Source: a virus
Virus record (IMG/VR): IMGVR_UViG_3300025085_000096
Coordinates: 1-33,424 of that record
Reading direction: 5' to 3' (one strand)
DNA length: 33,424 nucleotides
The notes below the pieces were generated by a model. The model was not told the DNA's origin and did not search any database. It was given only the letters and a program-made list of their open reading frames with translations. Both the position numbers and the translations under genes were made by a program. Of this stretch, positions 23,051-30,084 are shown in pieces (position 1 is the first letter of the stretch; each line of letters opens with the position of its first letter).

Positions 23051-23501
23051 ACTTTGCTTGGCACTGGCAGTGTATCATGAGGCCAGAGGCGAACCACTGA
23101 TAGGGCAGAAGGCTGTCGCTGAGGTGGTGATGAACCGTGTTGCATCAGATAGGTTCCCAGACACGATATGCGGGGTCGTGATGCAGCCTAAACAGTTTTC
23201 GTTTGTCAGCACCAATGGATGGGCTGGCATACCCACAGACCCAGATGTGTGGGCTGATGCCGTGAACATATCGCAAGACGCGATAGGCAATCACCTTGAT
23301 GGTCAATCATATTTTGCCAACAAGGCAATGCTGTATTATCATTCTACTGAGGTCAGCTTAGTGTGGACTAAAAGTTTATTTGAACTTTTTACCTTGGGGA
23401 ACCACACATTTTACTCTGACCCTTTGACAAAAACCAACAAGCCAAGGGAGAGACCTGTTGGAAATACAATTAGAGAGGATGATGGAGTTGGCAAAGGATG
23501 A
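23028..23501 (+). CDS. SleB-type cell wall hydrolase (endolysin candidate)
   Basis: A 157-residue peptidoglycan hydrolase of the Hydrolase_2/SleB family: AVYHEARGEPLIGQKAVAEV (residues 14-33, predicted catalytic Glu18), VVMNRVASDRFPDTICGVV, QFSFVSTNG, and a C-terminal GNHTFYSDPL. These lytic enzymes cut glycan strands. No clear signal peptide is present, although the start LAELCLALAV is mildly hydrophobic. A palindrome variant is read in frame as KSLFELF (116-122) just before the conserved GNHTFY, a place where family members usually lack such residues. Start could also be ATG 23040. It is far from the holin-like cassette. Confidence 0.82.
   Translation: MVIPMLAELCLALAVYHEARGEPLIGQKAVAEVVMNRVASDRFPDTICGVVMQPKQFSFVSTNGWAGIPTDPDVWADAVNISQDAIGNHLDGQSYFANKAMLYYHSTEVSLVWTKSLFELFTLGNHTFYSDPLTKTNKPRERPVGNTIREDDGVGKG
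23373..23386. repeat. Palindrome copy 9, variant AGTTT-ATTT-GAACT, inside the SleB-type gene
   Basis: One mismatch in the left arm. It is translated in frame as part of KSLFELF and followed by TTT. Confidence 0.6.
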
Positions 23502-23787
23502 AGATCGTTTGCGTAAACTGCGTGATGAACCAAACGCATGGCAAACGAGAAAGTTCTTGGGAACCACAGTGCATACGCCTGAGCATAAGATTGTGAACGT
23601 GATGAGGCGCAGAACCTGTTGGACCACCCAAGAAATAAAAGACAGGGCCAAGCTGAAACTTGGAACAACCCTGCAAATTCTAAAGAAGCTTGAGAAGCAT
23701 GGCATTGTAAAATCAAACAGGCCAACAGAGGCAAGAGCAGTTATATGGGAGCTTACTGATGAGCATAAAAAATCCAGAAGAACTTAG
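23458..23787 (+). CDS. Winged-helix DNA-binding protein
   Basis: A 109-residue basic protein. The C-terminal half has a winged-helix pattern: HKIVNVMRRRTCWTTQEI, AKLKLGTTLQILKKLEKHGI, then the wing RPTEARAVIWELT. The N-terminal about 40 residues are charged and helical. The frame begins at TTG 23458, with GGGAGAG suitably upstream, overlapping the hydrolase gene; an ATG at 23479 is an alternative. It ends overlapping the next gene. A transcriptional regulator role for the early or middle region is likely, with unknown targets. Confidence 0.65.
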   Translation: MEIQLERMMELAKDEDRLRKLRDEPNAWQTRKFLGTTVHTPEHKIVNVMRRRTCWTTQEIKDRAKLKLGTTLQILKKLEKHGIVKSNRPTEARAVIWELTDEHKKSRRT

Positions 23788-23956
23788 CCCGTTTCAAGAG
23801 GCTCAGTTAAAATTCTTTAGACGTCAGGTTGATAATCTAATTGATGAACAGCTTGGTCGTGATCCACGCCCCAACCTAGATAGAGAACTTTTCTCTGCAA
23901 GAGAAGAGCTTGACCAATATGTCAAAGGTTTAAGGGAAATAGGAAAGTTAATATAA
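23759..23956 (+). CDS. Small coiled-coil protein, unknown function
   Basis: A 65-residue helical protein (MSIKNPEELSPFQEAQLKFF; LDRELFSAREELDQYVKGLR). It overlaps the winged-helix gene by 29 bp in a different frame, which argues for tight coupling. No conserved domain is recognised. Its TAA stop is followed by a palindrome. Confidence 0.6.
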   Translation: MSIKNPEELSPFQEAQLKFFRRQVDNLIDEQLGRDPRPNLDRELFSAREELDQYVKGLREIGKLI

Positions 23957-23957
23957 A

Positions 23958-23971
23958 AGTTCAAATGAACT
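23958..23971. repeat. Palindrome copy 10, AGTTC-AAAT-GAACT
   Basis: Perfect arms, 1 bp after the TAA stop of 23759-23956 and directly adjoining the AAAGGAG ribosome binding site of the next gene, so a hairpin here could affect translation of 23985-24758. Confidence 0.85.
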
Positions 23972-23984
23972 AAAGGAGTGAGTG

Positions 23985-24758
23985 ATGAATGAATATGATC
24001 CTTGGTTAGCGTACCAAAGAATACGCAAGAACAATACTGCCATCATCGACTATGTGTGCAGTCAGTATGGCATCACGGGCAAAGCAAAGGCGCTTATGAC
24101 CCTGAGAACATACGGTGCCCTGCAAAAGGGCTTTGATAGCAACCCAGAACAATGGGATCCTATACTTAACAAGTATGGGCAAGGCGCAATAACAGATGCC
24201 AACAGTTATCTGTCAGGCCTCAGAAGTAAAATACGAACTGCAAGATCTGCTTGGAAGTCATACAAGTTTACAAACAAACTGCATGATGAGAAGGAAAGGA
24301 GTGTACAGTTTGCAGATCAAATCCTCAACAGAACATACCCGTCTCAGTCGTTTGATGTTTATGGTGTAAACAGTCAGGCAGATGATCCATCTTGGAAGTG
24401 TCGGTCAAACTTTCTTTCAAGGTACTCTTCTCATGAGGTTCGTGTTCCCTTGTCATGGAACTCAACCGTATATCAAAAGAACATTGAGGTTGTACACTCA
24501 GGCAAAGGCCCTCGCTTTATACTGCAAGCCAAGGAGCGCATGATTGAACGCCTTAATGAAGACAATATATCCGCTTACAAATGCAAGGCTCTGTATGTTT
24601 ACAATGGTCGCCTAGAAGGTGAGGATCTATGGGTCTTGAAGGGCGGTGGATACAGTGAAAATGTAATCGCGTGTGGGGAAGACTTCCTGATGACTGAAAG
24701 ACTACTTCAGAGGCGCATCAAAAAAGCCGTGATGAAGGCAATGGAATTGGAGACATAA
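23985..24758 (+). CDS. Protein of unknown function
   Basis: A 257-residue protein from ATG 23985 (MNEYDPWLAYQRIRKNNTAI); AGGAG lies 6 bp upstream, and the frame extends one codon to GTG. The N-terminal half is helical and basic (ANSYLSGLRSKIRTARSAWK), the second half is mixed (VYQKNIEVVHSGKGPRFILQ; ALYVYNGRLEGEDLWVLKGG). There are no classical nuclease or polymerase motifs visible. The stop abuts the next start. Could be a nucleic-acid-related protein given basic helices, but I have no family match. Confidence 0.7.
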   Translation: MNEYDPWLAYQRIRKNNTAIIDYVCSQYGITGKAKALMTLRTYGALQKGFDSNPEQWDPILNKYGQGAITDANSYLSGLRSKIRTARSAWKSYKFTNKLHDEKERSVQFADQILNRTYPSQSFDVYGVNSQADDPSWKCRSNFLSRYSSHEVRVPLSWNSTVYQKNIEVVHSGKGPRFILQAKERMIERLNEDNISAYKCKALYVYNGRLEGEDLWVLKGGGYSENVIACGEDFLMTERLLQRRIKKAVMKAMELET

Positions 24759-25001
24759 ATGGATCAGAACAGATGGAAGATGGCACATGAAGTAGAGCGA
24801 GAGATTGATGCGATAAAAGATTGGATCGAAGTCAATAACGGCGTCTTTCCAAACTCTATGACGTTCAATCAAATGGTCGTGTTAATTGACGCCCTCATAG
24901 ATATCTATGAAATGAATGATGCTAGAAAAGAGATCTGTAATTGCGTTCACAAGATGGCTATACTCTATTCCATACTTGATAATGAGCAATCGGTTCATTA
25001 G
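24759..25001 (+). CDS. Small helical protein, unknown function
   Basis: An 80-residue acidic protein (MDQNRWKMAHEVEREIDAIK; FPNSMTFNQMVVLIDALIDI). It begins directly after the preceding stop (TAAATG). It is the last plus-strand gene before the structured intergenic region with two terminators. Not recognised. Confidence 0.65.
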   Translation: MDQNRWKMAHEVEREIDAIKDWIEVNNGVFPNSMTFNQMVVLIDALIDIYEMNDARKEICNCVHKMAILYSILDNEQSVH

Positions 25002-25015
25002 CATTCTTCCTTGTC

Positions 25016-25114
25016 GGGCGCATCTAAACAGTAAAAGTCCTGCCTTACTGGCCTAGCGCCCCAACTGCCCCTGACTGGGTTAGGTTTCGCACTGCAATAG
25101 TCAGGGGGTTTTTA
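25016..25114 (+). ncRNA. Candidate small RNA ending in a rho-independent terminator
   Basis: A cloverleaf-like pair of stems, GGGCGC/GCGCCC (25016-25021, 25056-25061) enclosing CAGTAA/TTACTG (25029-25034, 25045-25050), is followed by a terminator with stem CCCCTGACT/AGTCAGGGG (25068-25076, 25099-25107) and TTTTT. It could be a processed 3' UTR of the upstream genes, or an independent small RNA; no promoter was found. Confidence 0.4.
25068..25114 (+). terminator. Rho-independent terminator for the 21.4-25.0 kb plus-strand genes
   Basis: A perfect 9-bp stem CCCCTGACT/AGTCAGGGG with a 22-nt loop and a following T5 tract. It separates the plus-strand genes from the converging primase-helicase unit. 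Confidence 0.75.
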
Positions 25115-25119
25115 TAAAA

Positions 25120-25152
25120 AAAGGGTGGCCCACCTTAGTAGAGCCACCCTTT
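25120..25152 (-). terminator. Rho-independent terminator for the primase-helicase transcript
   Basis: A 10-bp stem AAAGGGTGGC/GCCACCCTTT followed, on the minus strand, by a run of seven T. It forms a back-to-back terminator pair with 25068-25114. Confidence 0.82.
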
Positions 25153-25193
25153 AATTTGTAGAGTGAGGAGAGGCCCCATGAAAGCCTCAAGTC

Positions 25194-25379
25194 CTAGCTA
25201 TCATTCAAATCTTTATCAGTCAAACTATTAAATAGCTTCTCAGCTAATTGATTTATTACAACAAGTGTTTCCCTGCGATTGAGTTCAACGCTGCAAGGCT
25301 TACCGTCTTTCCATATGTACAGCACTGGACCCTTGCTGCCATCCCTAACAGTCACCACTGGCTTAGAAAGGTAGTTCAA
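25194..25379 (-). CDS. Small protein downstream of the primase-helicase
   Basis: A 61-residue protein (MNYLSKPVVTVRDGSKGPVL; WKDGKPCSVELNRRETLVVI). Its ATG overlaps the end of the primase-helicase gene by 17 bp and it ends about 40 bp before a minus-strand terminator. It has a short beta-hairpin-like start and a helical second half. No family is recognised. A replication accessory role is suggested only by co-transcription. Confidence 0.6.
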   Translation of the reverse strand: MNYLSKPVVTVRDGSKGPVLYIWKDGKPCSVELNRRETLVVINQLAEKLFNSLTDKDLNDS

Positions 25380-27150
25380 TGTCCAACTCCTCGATGTCTA
25401 TCTCTTCAAAGTTATCCTGATCTATCTTAACGGGATTTAAAAATGGGTCAGCATTTTTTTGTTGATAGCTGGATGTGATGGTGTTGAAGTCAAGCTCAGT
25501 AAAACCCTGCTTACCAACCCAAGAGAACCGACACTTCCAGATGTGTATCTCTGATGACACTGAGTTCACTGGGTCTGGTCTATGCACAGACATTCCGACA
25601 TCTGCCTTTGCGAACCATGCGGCAGATCCAGATATATCGTAACCCTTTGGCACTGGCACCTTACCATCTTGGCCCCGCAGCATCTTCGCTGGGTGAGCTA
25701 CAAACCAGATGTGAATGTCATGAGCCTGAGCAAACACCCTGACCCTTGTAAGGATCTCTGATATCCATTCAGTTTCATTCTTATCGCTTGGTCTTTGGAT
25801 GTAATTGTAAGGATCTATCACTGCGCCTCGAATGCCATGGCGAAGGACAGCAATCTTTAATCTTTCAATGATGCTATCTATTGAGGACAGTGACCCGTCA
25901 GCTTGGTACAAAAAAGAAAAGTGCGATTGAACAAATTTCTTTCCTGCTTCTAGCTCACGTCTAGTCAACCTTTGAACATTACCATCAAAGAATGGTTTGC
26001 CCAGCCACTTACTTATGAGCTTGGCAATGTGCAGCCTTGGCTCATTCTCAAAGGAACAGATACCAAACTTCCAACTGGTTTTCTCAGCCATGTTGACCAT
26101 GATCTGATCAACGAACTCAGATTTTCCTGATGATGGATGGCCCGTAACGATAGTGATCTGCCCACCAACAACAGTGTAATAATTATCTACGTTGTCATAG
26201 CCAGTGCTTTCGCCCTTTCCCATTCCCTTTTCATAGATCTCATCAACCTGATCATAGAAGTGAGAGGCATCATACAATCCAGCGACAGGCCAAGGCTTGC
26301 AGCCCGTAACAATTTTATCAATCCCGTCCCTGCCATACTTGATTAGTACGTCATTGGCATCCTTACAATCCTCTGGGAACTCCACCTTCCAGCACACGTC
26401 TTTGCCTATGCGCCTTGCGATTTCCTCTGCCATTGCCTGACCAGCTTCATCACTGTCAGTGGCGATCACGATCCTATCAGCATTGTCTATCTGCTTCTTG
26501 GCATCCCACAGGAACTTGAATTTGTTATCGTCAGATGGGTCAATCTTTTTATCAACCACCTTCATCACGGCCCCGTTGGGCACAGAGACTACGCTGTCAT
26601 AGCCCGTCTCCATAAAGGCCAGTGCATCCATCTCCCCCTCACAAATGATGATCCAATCATTCAGTTCTACATTCTCCAGATTGAAGAAGGATTGGGGTGA
26701 TCCGTTGCACGAAAATCCTTTGTCACTTATTGACCTGATCTTTGATGCATAGACGTGACCATTGTTTTTGTATGGGAATGTGATGCATTCCGTCTCAGAT
26801 CCAATAGATTGGATCCAATGGTTGACTGATTTCAATCCAGCCTTGGTTGCCGTTTCCTCTGATATGCCCCTACTCTTTAACCAAGAAACTGCCCCATCAG
26901 ACAGGCTTGTTTCGTTGATTTGTTTAGCGACAATCATAGGTCTTACGTTCTCCCTGACCTGATCTTTTAAAAATACATAACCTTCTGAGTTGCAGTGCCA
27001 ACATTGGTACACTGCCATCTCTGTTTCAACCTTTAACGAAAGGGTTTTATTTTTTTTCTTGCGGCTCTGGCTGCAAGTTGGACATGCTATTTTGTGTTGA
27101 CCTGTTCCCAACTTGAAAGCCTCGCCACGAACTTGAAGTTCGATTGACAT
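25363..27150 (-). CDS. Bifunctional primase-helicase (T7 gp4 / Twinkle-like)
   Basis: A 595-residue replication protein. Residues 1-60 form a zinc-binding motif with Cys23, Cys26, Cys50 and Cys53 (CPTC...CWHC). A TOPRIM primase core follows, with CEGEMDALA (170-178) and TDSDEAG (231-237). The C-terminal RecA-like helicase has Walker A GHPSSGKS (337-344) and later VIDPYNYIQ and WFVAHPAK. It unwinds DNA and makes primers at the fork. The C-terminus is acidic and ends ELDIELPF, resembling the tip of SSB. The gene is on the minus strand within the plus-strand early arm, with ribosome binding site GAGGAACC. Confidence 0.92.
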   Translation of the reverse strand: MSIELQVRGEAFKLGTGQHKIACPTCSQSRKKKNKTLSLKVETEMAVYQCWHCNSEGYVFLKDQVRENVRPMIVAKQINETSLSDGAVSWLKSRGISEETATKAGLKSVNHWIQSIGSETECITFPYKNNGHVYASKIRSISDKGFSCNGSPQSFFNLENVELNDWIIICEGEMDALAFMETGYDSVVSVPNGAVMKVVDKKIDPSDDNKFKFLWDAKKQIDNADRIVIATDSDEAGQAMAEEIARRIGKDVCWKVEFPEDCKDANDVLIKYGRDGIDKIVTGCKPWPVAGLYDASHFYDQVDEIYEKGMGKGESTGYDNVDNYYTVVGGQITIVTGHPSSGKSEFVDQIMVNMAEKTSWKFGICSFENEPRLHIAKLISKWLGKPFFDGNVQRLTRRELEAGKKFVQSHFSFLYQADGSLSSIDSIIERLKIAVLRHGIRGAVIDPYNYIQRPSDKNETEWISEILTRVRVFAQAHDIHIWFVAHPAKMLRGQDGKVPVPKGYDISGSAAWFAKADVGMSVHRPDPVNSVSSEIHIWKCRFSWVGKQGFTELDFNTITSSYQQKNADPFLNPVKIDQDNFEEIDIEELDIELPF

Positions 27151-27241
27151 GGCTGGTTCCTCTTCTCTACCCCGCCAAGGTAGAATATAATTACTGCCCC
27201 AGTCAACCAGAAACTTTCAAAGAAATCAAAGGCCTATATCT

Positions 27242-27325
27242 AGTAGGTATATACCTGTTAAGTTCTATATCTATTAAAGGTATATAATTGTTAAAGGTAT
27301 ATATCAGGTATTATATATATATATA
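27242..27325. repeat. AT-rich 17-bp tandem repeats (iteron-like), locus B
   Basis: On the plus strand AAAGGTATATAATTGTT (27276-27292) and AAAGGTATATATCAGGT (27293-27309), preceded by related units from 27244 and followed by an AT dinucleotide tract. It matches locus A at 15839-15889 in unit length, order and flanking ATCAGGTA box. It lies between RusA and primase-helicase, upstream of the latter. The whole 27151-27325 gap otherwise holds no gene. Confidence 0.75.
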
Positions 27326-27706
27326 TTATATATCTGGCAGATTTTTTATGTCACATGAAGAAACCCTGATTAAAGTTCTAGGGTTCTCACGATCCAATCC
27401 CCAGTAGATAAACTTTTGTTTTACCTGTCTGTCATTTGCATAAATTTTGTCTTGCATACAATCCAGAATAAGGCTTTCATCAAGGTCTGGTCTGCGTGAA
27501 GCGTAATAGATTATCATCTCTACCTTCACGTCATCTTTGGTTGGGCAGTCAAGTATTGGACACTGCTTTGCGAAGGTATCAACATATCCTCTGGCCTTGG
27601 CAGATTTTATAAACGCTGGCCTACCCCTGATGACAACAGCTTTGCGGCTGTTAGCCTTGGAAGCTGGCTCCCCAAGGATTGAAAAACTTATATCGAAACT
27701 TCCCAT
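27326..27706 (-). CDS. rusA: RusA-type Holliday junction resolvase
   Basis: A 126-residue endonuclease counted from ATG 27706; the frame continues four codons to a TTG at 27718. The RusA pattern is clear: ILGEPASKANSRKAVVIRG near the N-terminus, then YASRRPDLDESLILDCMQDK with the catalytic Asp residues and YANDRQVKQKFIYW. RusA resolves branched DNA formed in recombination and replication. It is on the minus strand directly upstream of the primase-helicase, with the AT-rich repeat array between. The recombination partners are encoded divergently from 27778. Confidence 0.87.
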   Translation of the reverse strand: MGSFDISFSILGEPASKANSRKAVVIRGRPAFIKSAKARGYVDTFAKQCPILDCPTKDDVKVEMIIYYASRRPDLDESLILDCMQDKIYANDRQVKQKFIYWGLDRENPRTLIRVSSCDIKNLPDI

Positions 27707-27777
27707 GTATTCCCCCAAAAAGAACTATTGCCATCTAAGATGGACTATGGTATTCAACCTAACAGTAGGAGTGAGAA

Positions 27778-28686
27778 ATGAAAATAACAAATAATTACGG
27801 GCTTCCTGACCCGTTCATGAACTTTGTCAGGAACGATAAGTACACAAGAGGCAAGGCTGATATCAGTGTGACTACGCTGATCGACAGCCCTCGCATCAGG
27901 TTACTTGTTGATGATCACAAGGATAAACTGGAGTCAGATCTTGTTGATATGATCTGGCCTATCTTTGGAACGGCAGTGCATTCTGTTTTAGAAAGTTCAA
28001 TAGAACAAAAAAATACCATAGTGGAAGAGCGTCTATACGCATCCTGTAATGACTGGACTTTATCGGGTGCGCTTGACCATCAAGAGATCCTTGAGGATGG
28101 GCGAATCAGGGTAACTGATTACAAGGTTACATCCGTATGGTCTGTAATCCATGGTAAAAAAGAATGGGAGTATCAACAGAATTGCTACGCTTGGTTACTC
28201 AGGCAGAATGGCAAGGACGTTGAGAGCATTAGGATCTGTGCAATCTTGAGGGATTGGCAGAAGCGTAAGGCTGTAACCGATAGTGATTACCCCAGCGCAC
28301 CTGTGGTCATCATTGATCTTCCACTGTGGACACGGGATGAGTGTCAGAAATATGTAGAGGAAAGAATGTCTCTGCATCAAGAGGCGCAAATCAATTATGA
28401 TATCCACGATGAACTGCCTTTGTGTTCAGAGGCAGAGAAATGGGAGCGCCCAACAACCTATGCTGTAATGGCGAAGGGGAAGAAGAGAGCCATCAGGGTT
28501 TTGGATACTCAGTTTGAGGCTGATGCCTACCTTGAAGGATTTAAATCAACCAGTGCGTTGAACCCAAAAGATTTAACCATCGAAACCAGAAAGGGTGAGA
28601 AGGTTAGGTGTAGTGGCTACTGTTCAGTGTCACATTTATGCGATCAGTATTTGAAGGAGAGTGAGGAAAATGACTACAGCAATTAA
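27778..28686 (+). CDS. PD-(D/E)XK exonuclease (Cas4/RecB-like)
   Basis: A 302-residue nuclease. Motifs in order: GTAVHSVLE (64-72, His68), LSGALDHQEI (95-104, Asp100), VTDYKVTS (112-119, Asp114 and Lys116) and YQQNCYAWLL (132-141). The C-terminus has CSGYCSVSHLC (278-288), three Cys that with Cys90 could bind an iron-sulfur cluster as in Cas4/AddB-type nucleases. It would resect DNA ends for the annealing protein at 29044. The start has AGGAGTGAGAA upstream. A palindrome variant is read in frame as SSIEQ next to the His68 motif. Confidence 0.85.
   Translation: MKITNNYGLPDPFMNFVRNDKYTRGKADISVTTLIDSPRIRLLVDDHKDKLESDLVDMIWPIFGTAVHSVLESSIEQKNTIVEERLYASCNDWTLSGALDHQEILEDGRIRVTDYKVTSVWSVIHGKKEWEYQQNCYAWLLRQNGKDVESIRICAILRDWQKRKAVTDSDYPSAPVVIIDLPLWTRDECQKYVEERMSLHQEAQINYDIHDELPLCSEAEKWERPTTYAVMAKGKKRAIRVLDTQFEADAYLEGFKSTSALNPKDLTIETRKGEKVRCSGYCSVSHLCDQYLKESEENDYSN
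27994..28006. repeat. Palindrome copy 11, variant AGTTC-AATA-GAACA, inside the exonuclease gene
   Basis: One mismatch at the outer edge of the right arm. It is translated in frame as SSIEQ and followed by an A-run. Confidence 0.6.
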
Positions 28687-29041
28687 GAGATATTTATCTG
28701 AGCACAGTATAAAGCAGACAGACATGGCGAAGCAGCTTGGTATTAACCCTGCAACCATGTCTAAGATAGTTAGAGGTGAAAGAATGCCTCGCATAGATGT
28801 TGTGGAGCGCATTGAGATCGCTACCTTTGGCGATGTAGGGCCACGTCACTTCTATAAAAATCCAGATGTTTGGAGTGAGGTTTCAAATCTAGAAGATGCT
28901 AAGTGGGCAAAGGAAAATATTGATAGGAAAAAAAGTGCAGAGTTAGAGGATGCCAGCTTTGAAGAAGATTTAAATGATGATTTAATTCCGTTTCAAGAGT
29001 TGTCTTCTTGGGGTAAACTGAAACGGTTGTTTGGGGGTTAG
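28670..29041 (+). CDS. HTH (XRE-type) protein
   Basis: A 123-residue protein from ATG 28670 (MTTAIKRYLSEHSIKQTDMA); the frame opens three codons earlier at GTG, but GAGAGTGAGG lies best for the ATG. The N-terminal HTH is AKQLGINPATMSKIVRGE (about 20-37). The C-terminal part is acidic and unfolded-looking (EDASFEEDLNDDLIPFQEL), ending KLKRLFGG. It overlaps the exonuclease gene by 17 bp. It could regulate the recombination operon or act within it. Confidence 0.78.
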   Translation: MTTAIKRYLSEHSIKQTDMAKQLGINPATMSKIVRGERMPRIDVVERIEIATFGDVGPRHFYKNPDVWSEVSNLEDAKWAKENIDRKKSAELEDASFEEDLNDDLIPFQELSSWGKLKRLFGG

Positions 29042-29043
29042 CA

Positions 29044-29787
29044 ATGGCTAAGAAAACTGTATGGGAAACACTCAGAAGTATTGATGTATCTGAGTATACC
29101 AAAAAGAAAAACGGCATGACCTATCTATCATGGGCACATGCTTGGGGTGCATTGAAAGATGTCTATCCAGATGCCACATTTGAAAAGCATGTAGAGGAAG
29201 GCAACATCCCTTACATGATTGACCTACATGGGTTTGCCTATGTGCGTGTGACTGTAACTGCCAGTGGAGAAAGTGCTACTGAACTTTTTCCTGTTCTGGA
29301 TTACAAGAACTCGCCAATCAAAAACCCTAATGCTTTTCAGATTAACACTGCCCATCAACGTGCTATGACGAAGGCCATGGGCTATCTGGGTCTAGGTCAT
29401 TACATCTATGCGGGTGAAGACTTACCGCCAGATGATGGTGCAGAGCCTCAGAAGCAAGCCGCTGCGGTCAAAGTTGATCGTGAATTTCAAGAGACCAACG
29501 GGAAGAAGCCAAAGGCTAAGCCCACTTCACCGCCGCCCTCAGCAACTGAGGCGTCATCAGGTGACGTGAAGAAGAATGCGTCTGAGGAAAACTGGGATAA
29601 GACCAAGGATCTAATCGCTGAAGTGGTTAAAGCTTCAGCGGATATAGATTGGCTGAATGGTGTGTATCGAAAGAACCTTGGTCCAATTAATCAACTCAAG
29701 GATAACAGTCCAAAGTTGTATGAAGAGTTAATGAATGACTTTTCAAAACGTAAATCTGAACTCAATTCAAAAGGAGATCAATCATGA
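29044..29787 (+). CDS. DUF1071/Sak3-type single-strand annealing protein
   Basis: A 247-residue recombinase. The N-terminal 135 residues match the DUF1071 group: KKKNGMTYLSWAHAWGALKD (about 21-40), TELFPVLDYKNSPIKNP, FQINTAHQRAMTKAMGYLGL and HYIYAGEDLP. The middle is a Pro/Ala/Ser linker (PKAKPTSPPPSATEASSG), and the C-terminal about 60 residues are helical. Annealing proteins of this group pair with an exonuclease (here 27778) for phage recombination. Its stop overlaps the start of the SSB-tip protein, suggesting joint production. Confidence 0.85.
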   Translation: MAKKTVWETLRSIDVSEYTKKKNGMTYLSWAHAWGALKDVYPDATFEKHVEEGNIPYMIDLHGFAYVRVTVTASGESATELFPVLDYKNSPIKNPNAFQINTAHQRAMTKAMGYLGLGHYIYAGEDLPPDDGAEPQKQAAAVKVDREFQETNGKKPKAKPTSPPPSATEASSGDVKKNASEENWDKTKDLIAEVVKASADIDWLNGVYRKNLGPINQLKDNSPKLYEELMNDFSKRKSELNSKGDQS

Positions 29788-30080
29788 GTCAGTATCCACC
29801 ACGCGGAGCGTTGTTCCAAAATCAAAATAAGCAGAAGGAAACTCAGCCAGATTATACTGGCAACCTTGAGATCCCCAACGATGTGGCTAAGGATATCGTT
29901 GCTCAAATGAATGAAGGTATAGAGGCTCCAAAGATTGACCTCGCTGGCTGGAAGAAGGTTGGTAAAAGTGGTTTGGCTTTTGTGTCTTTGCGTGGGAACT
30001 TAGAGCGTAACCGCAGGGATGGAGCTTCATCCTTCCAAGCGCCAAGCAATAATGTTTCCAATGATGAAATCCCCTTCTAG
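29784..30080 (+). CDS. Small protein with SSB-like C-terminal tip
   Basis: A 98-residue protein (MSQYPPRGALFQNQNKQKET; DYTGNLEI; DLAGWKKVGKSGLAFVSLRG). The beta-rich core KIDLAGWKKVGKSGLAFVSL resembles small phage proteins thought to have a minimal OB-like or DUF736-like fold. The C-terminus ends SNDEIPF, closely like the DDDIPF tip that bacterial SSB uses to recruit repair proteins. Placed right after the annealing protein, it may be the phage single-strand DNA-binding accessory. A true SSB OB-fold cannot be confirmed by eye. Confidence 0.7.
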   Translation: MSQYPPRGALFQNQNKQKETQPDYTGNLEIPNDVAKDIVAQMNEGIEAPKIDLAGWKKVGKSGLAFVSLRGNLERNRRDGASSFQAPSNNVSNDEIPF

Positions 30081-30084
30081 TGCT

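Noticed and set aside
23553-23564. Another GTTC-N4-GAAC match in the winged-helix gene
   Set aside because: Only the inner 8 bases match, the flanking A and T are not paired, and it lies in coding sequence, so chance is likely.
27129-27143. CGAACTT-G-AAGTTCG palindrome at the start of the primase-helicase gene
   Set aside because: The half-sites are in the opposite order from the dispersed family and it is within coding sequence; could be an operator but there is no second copy.
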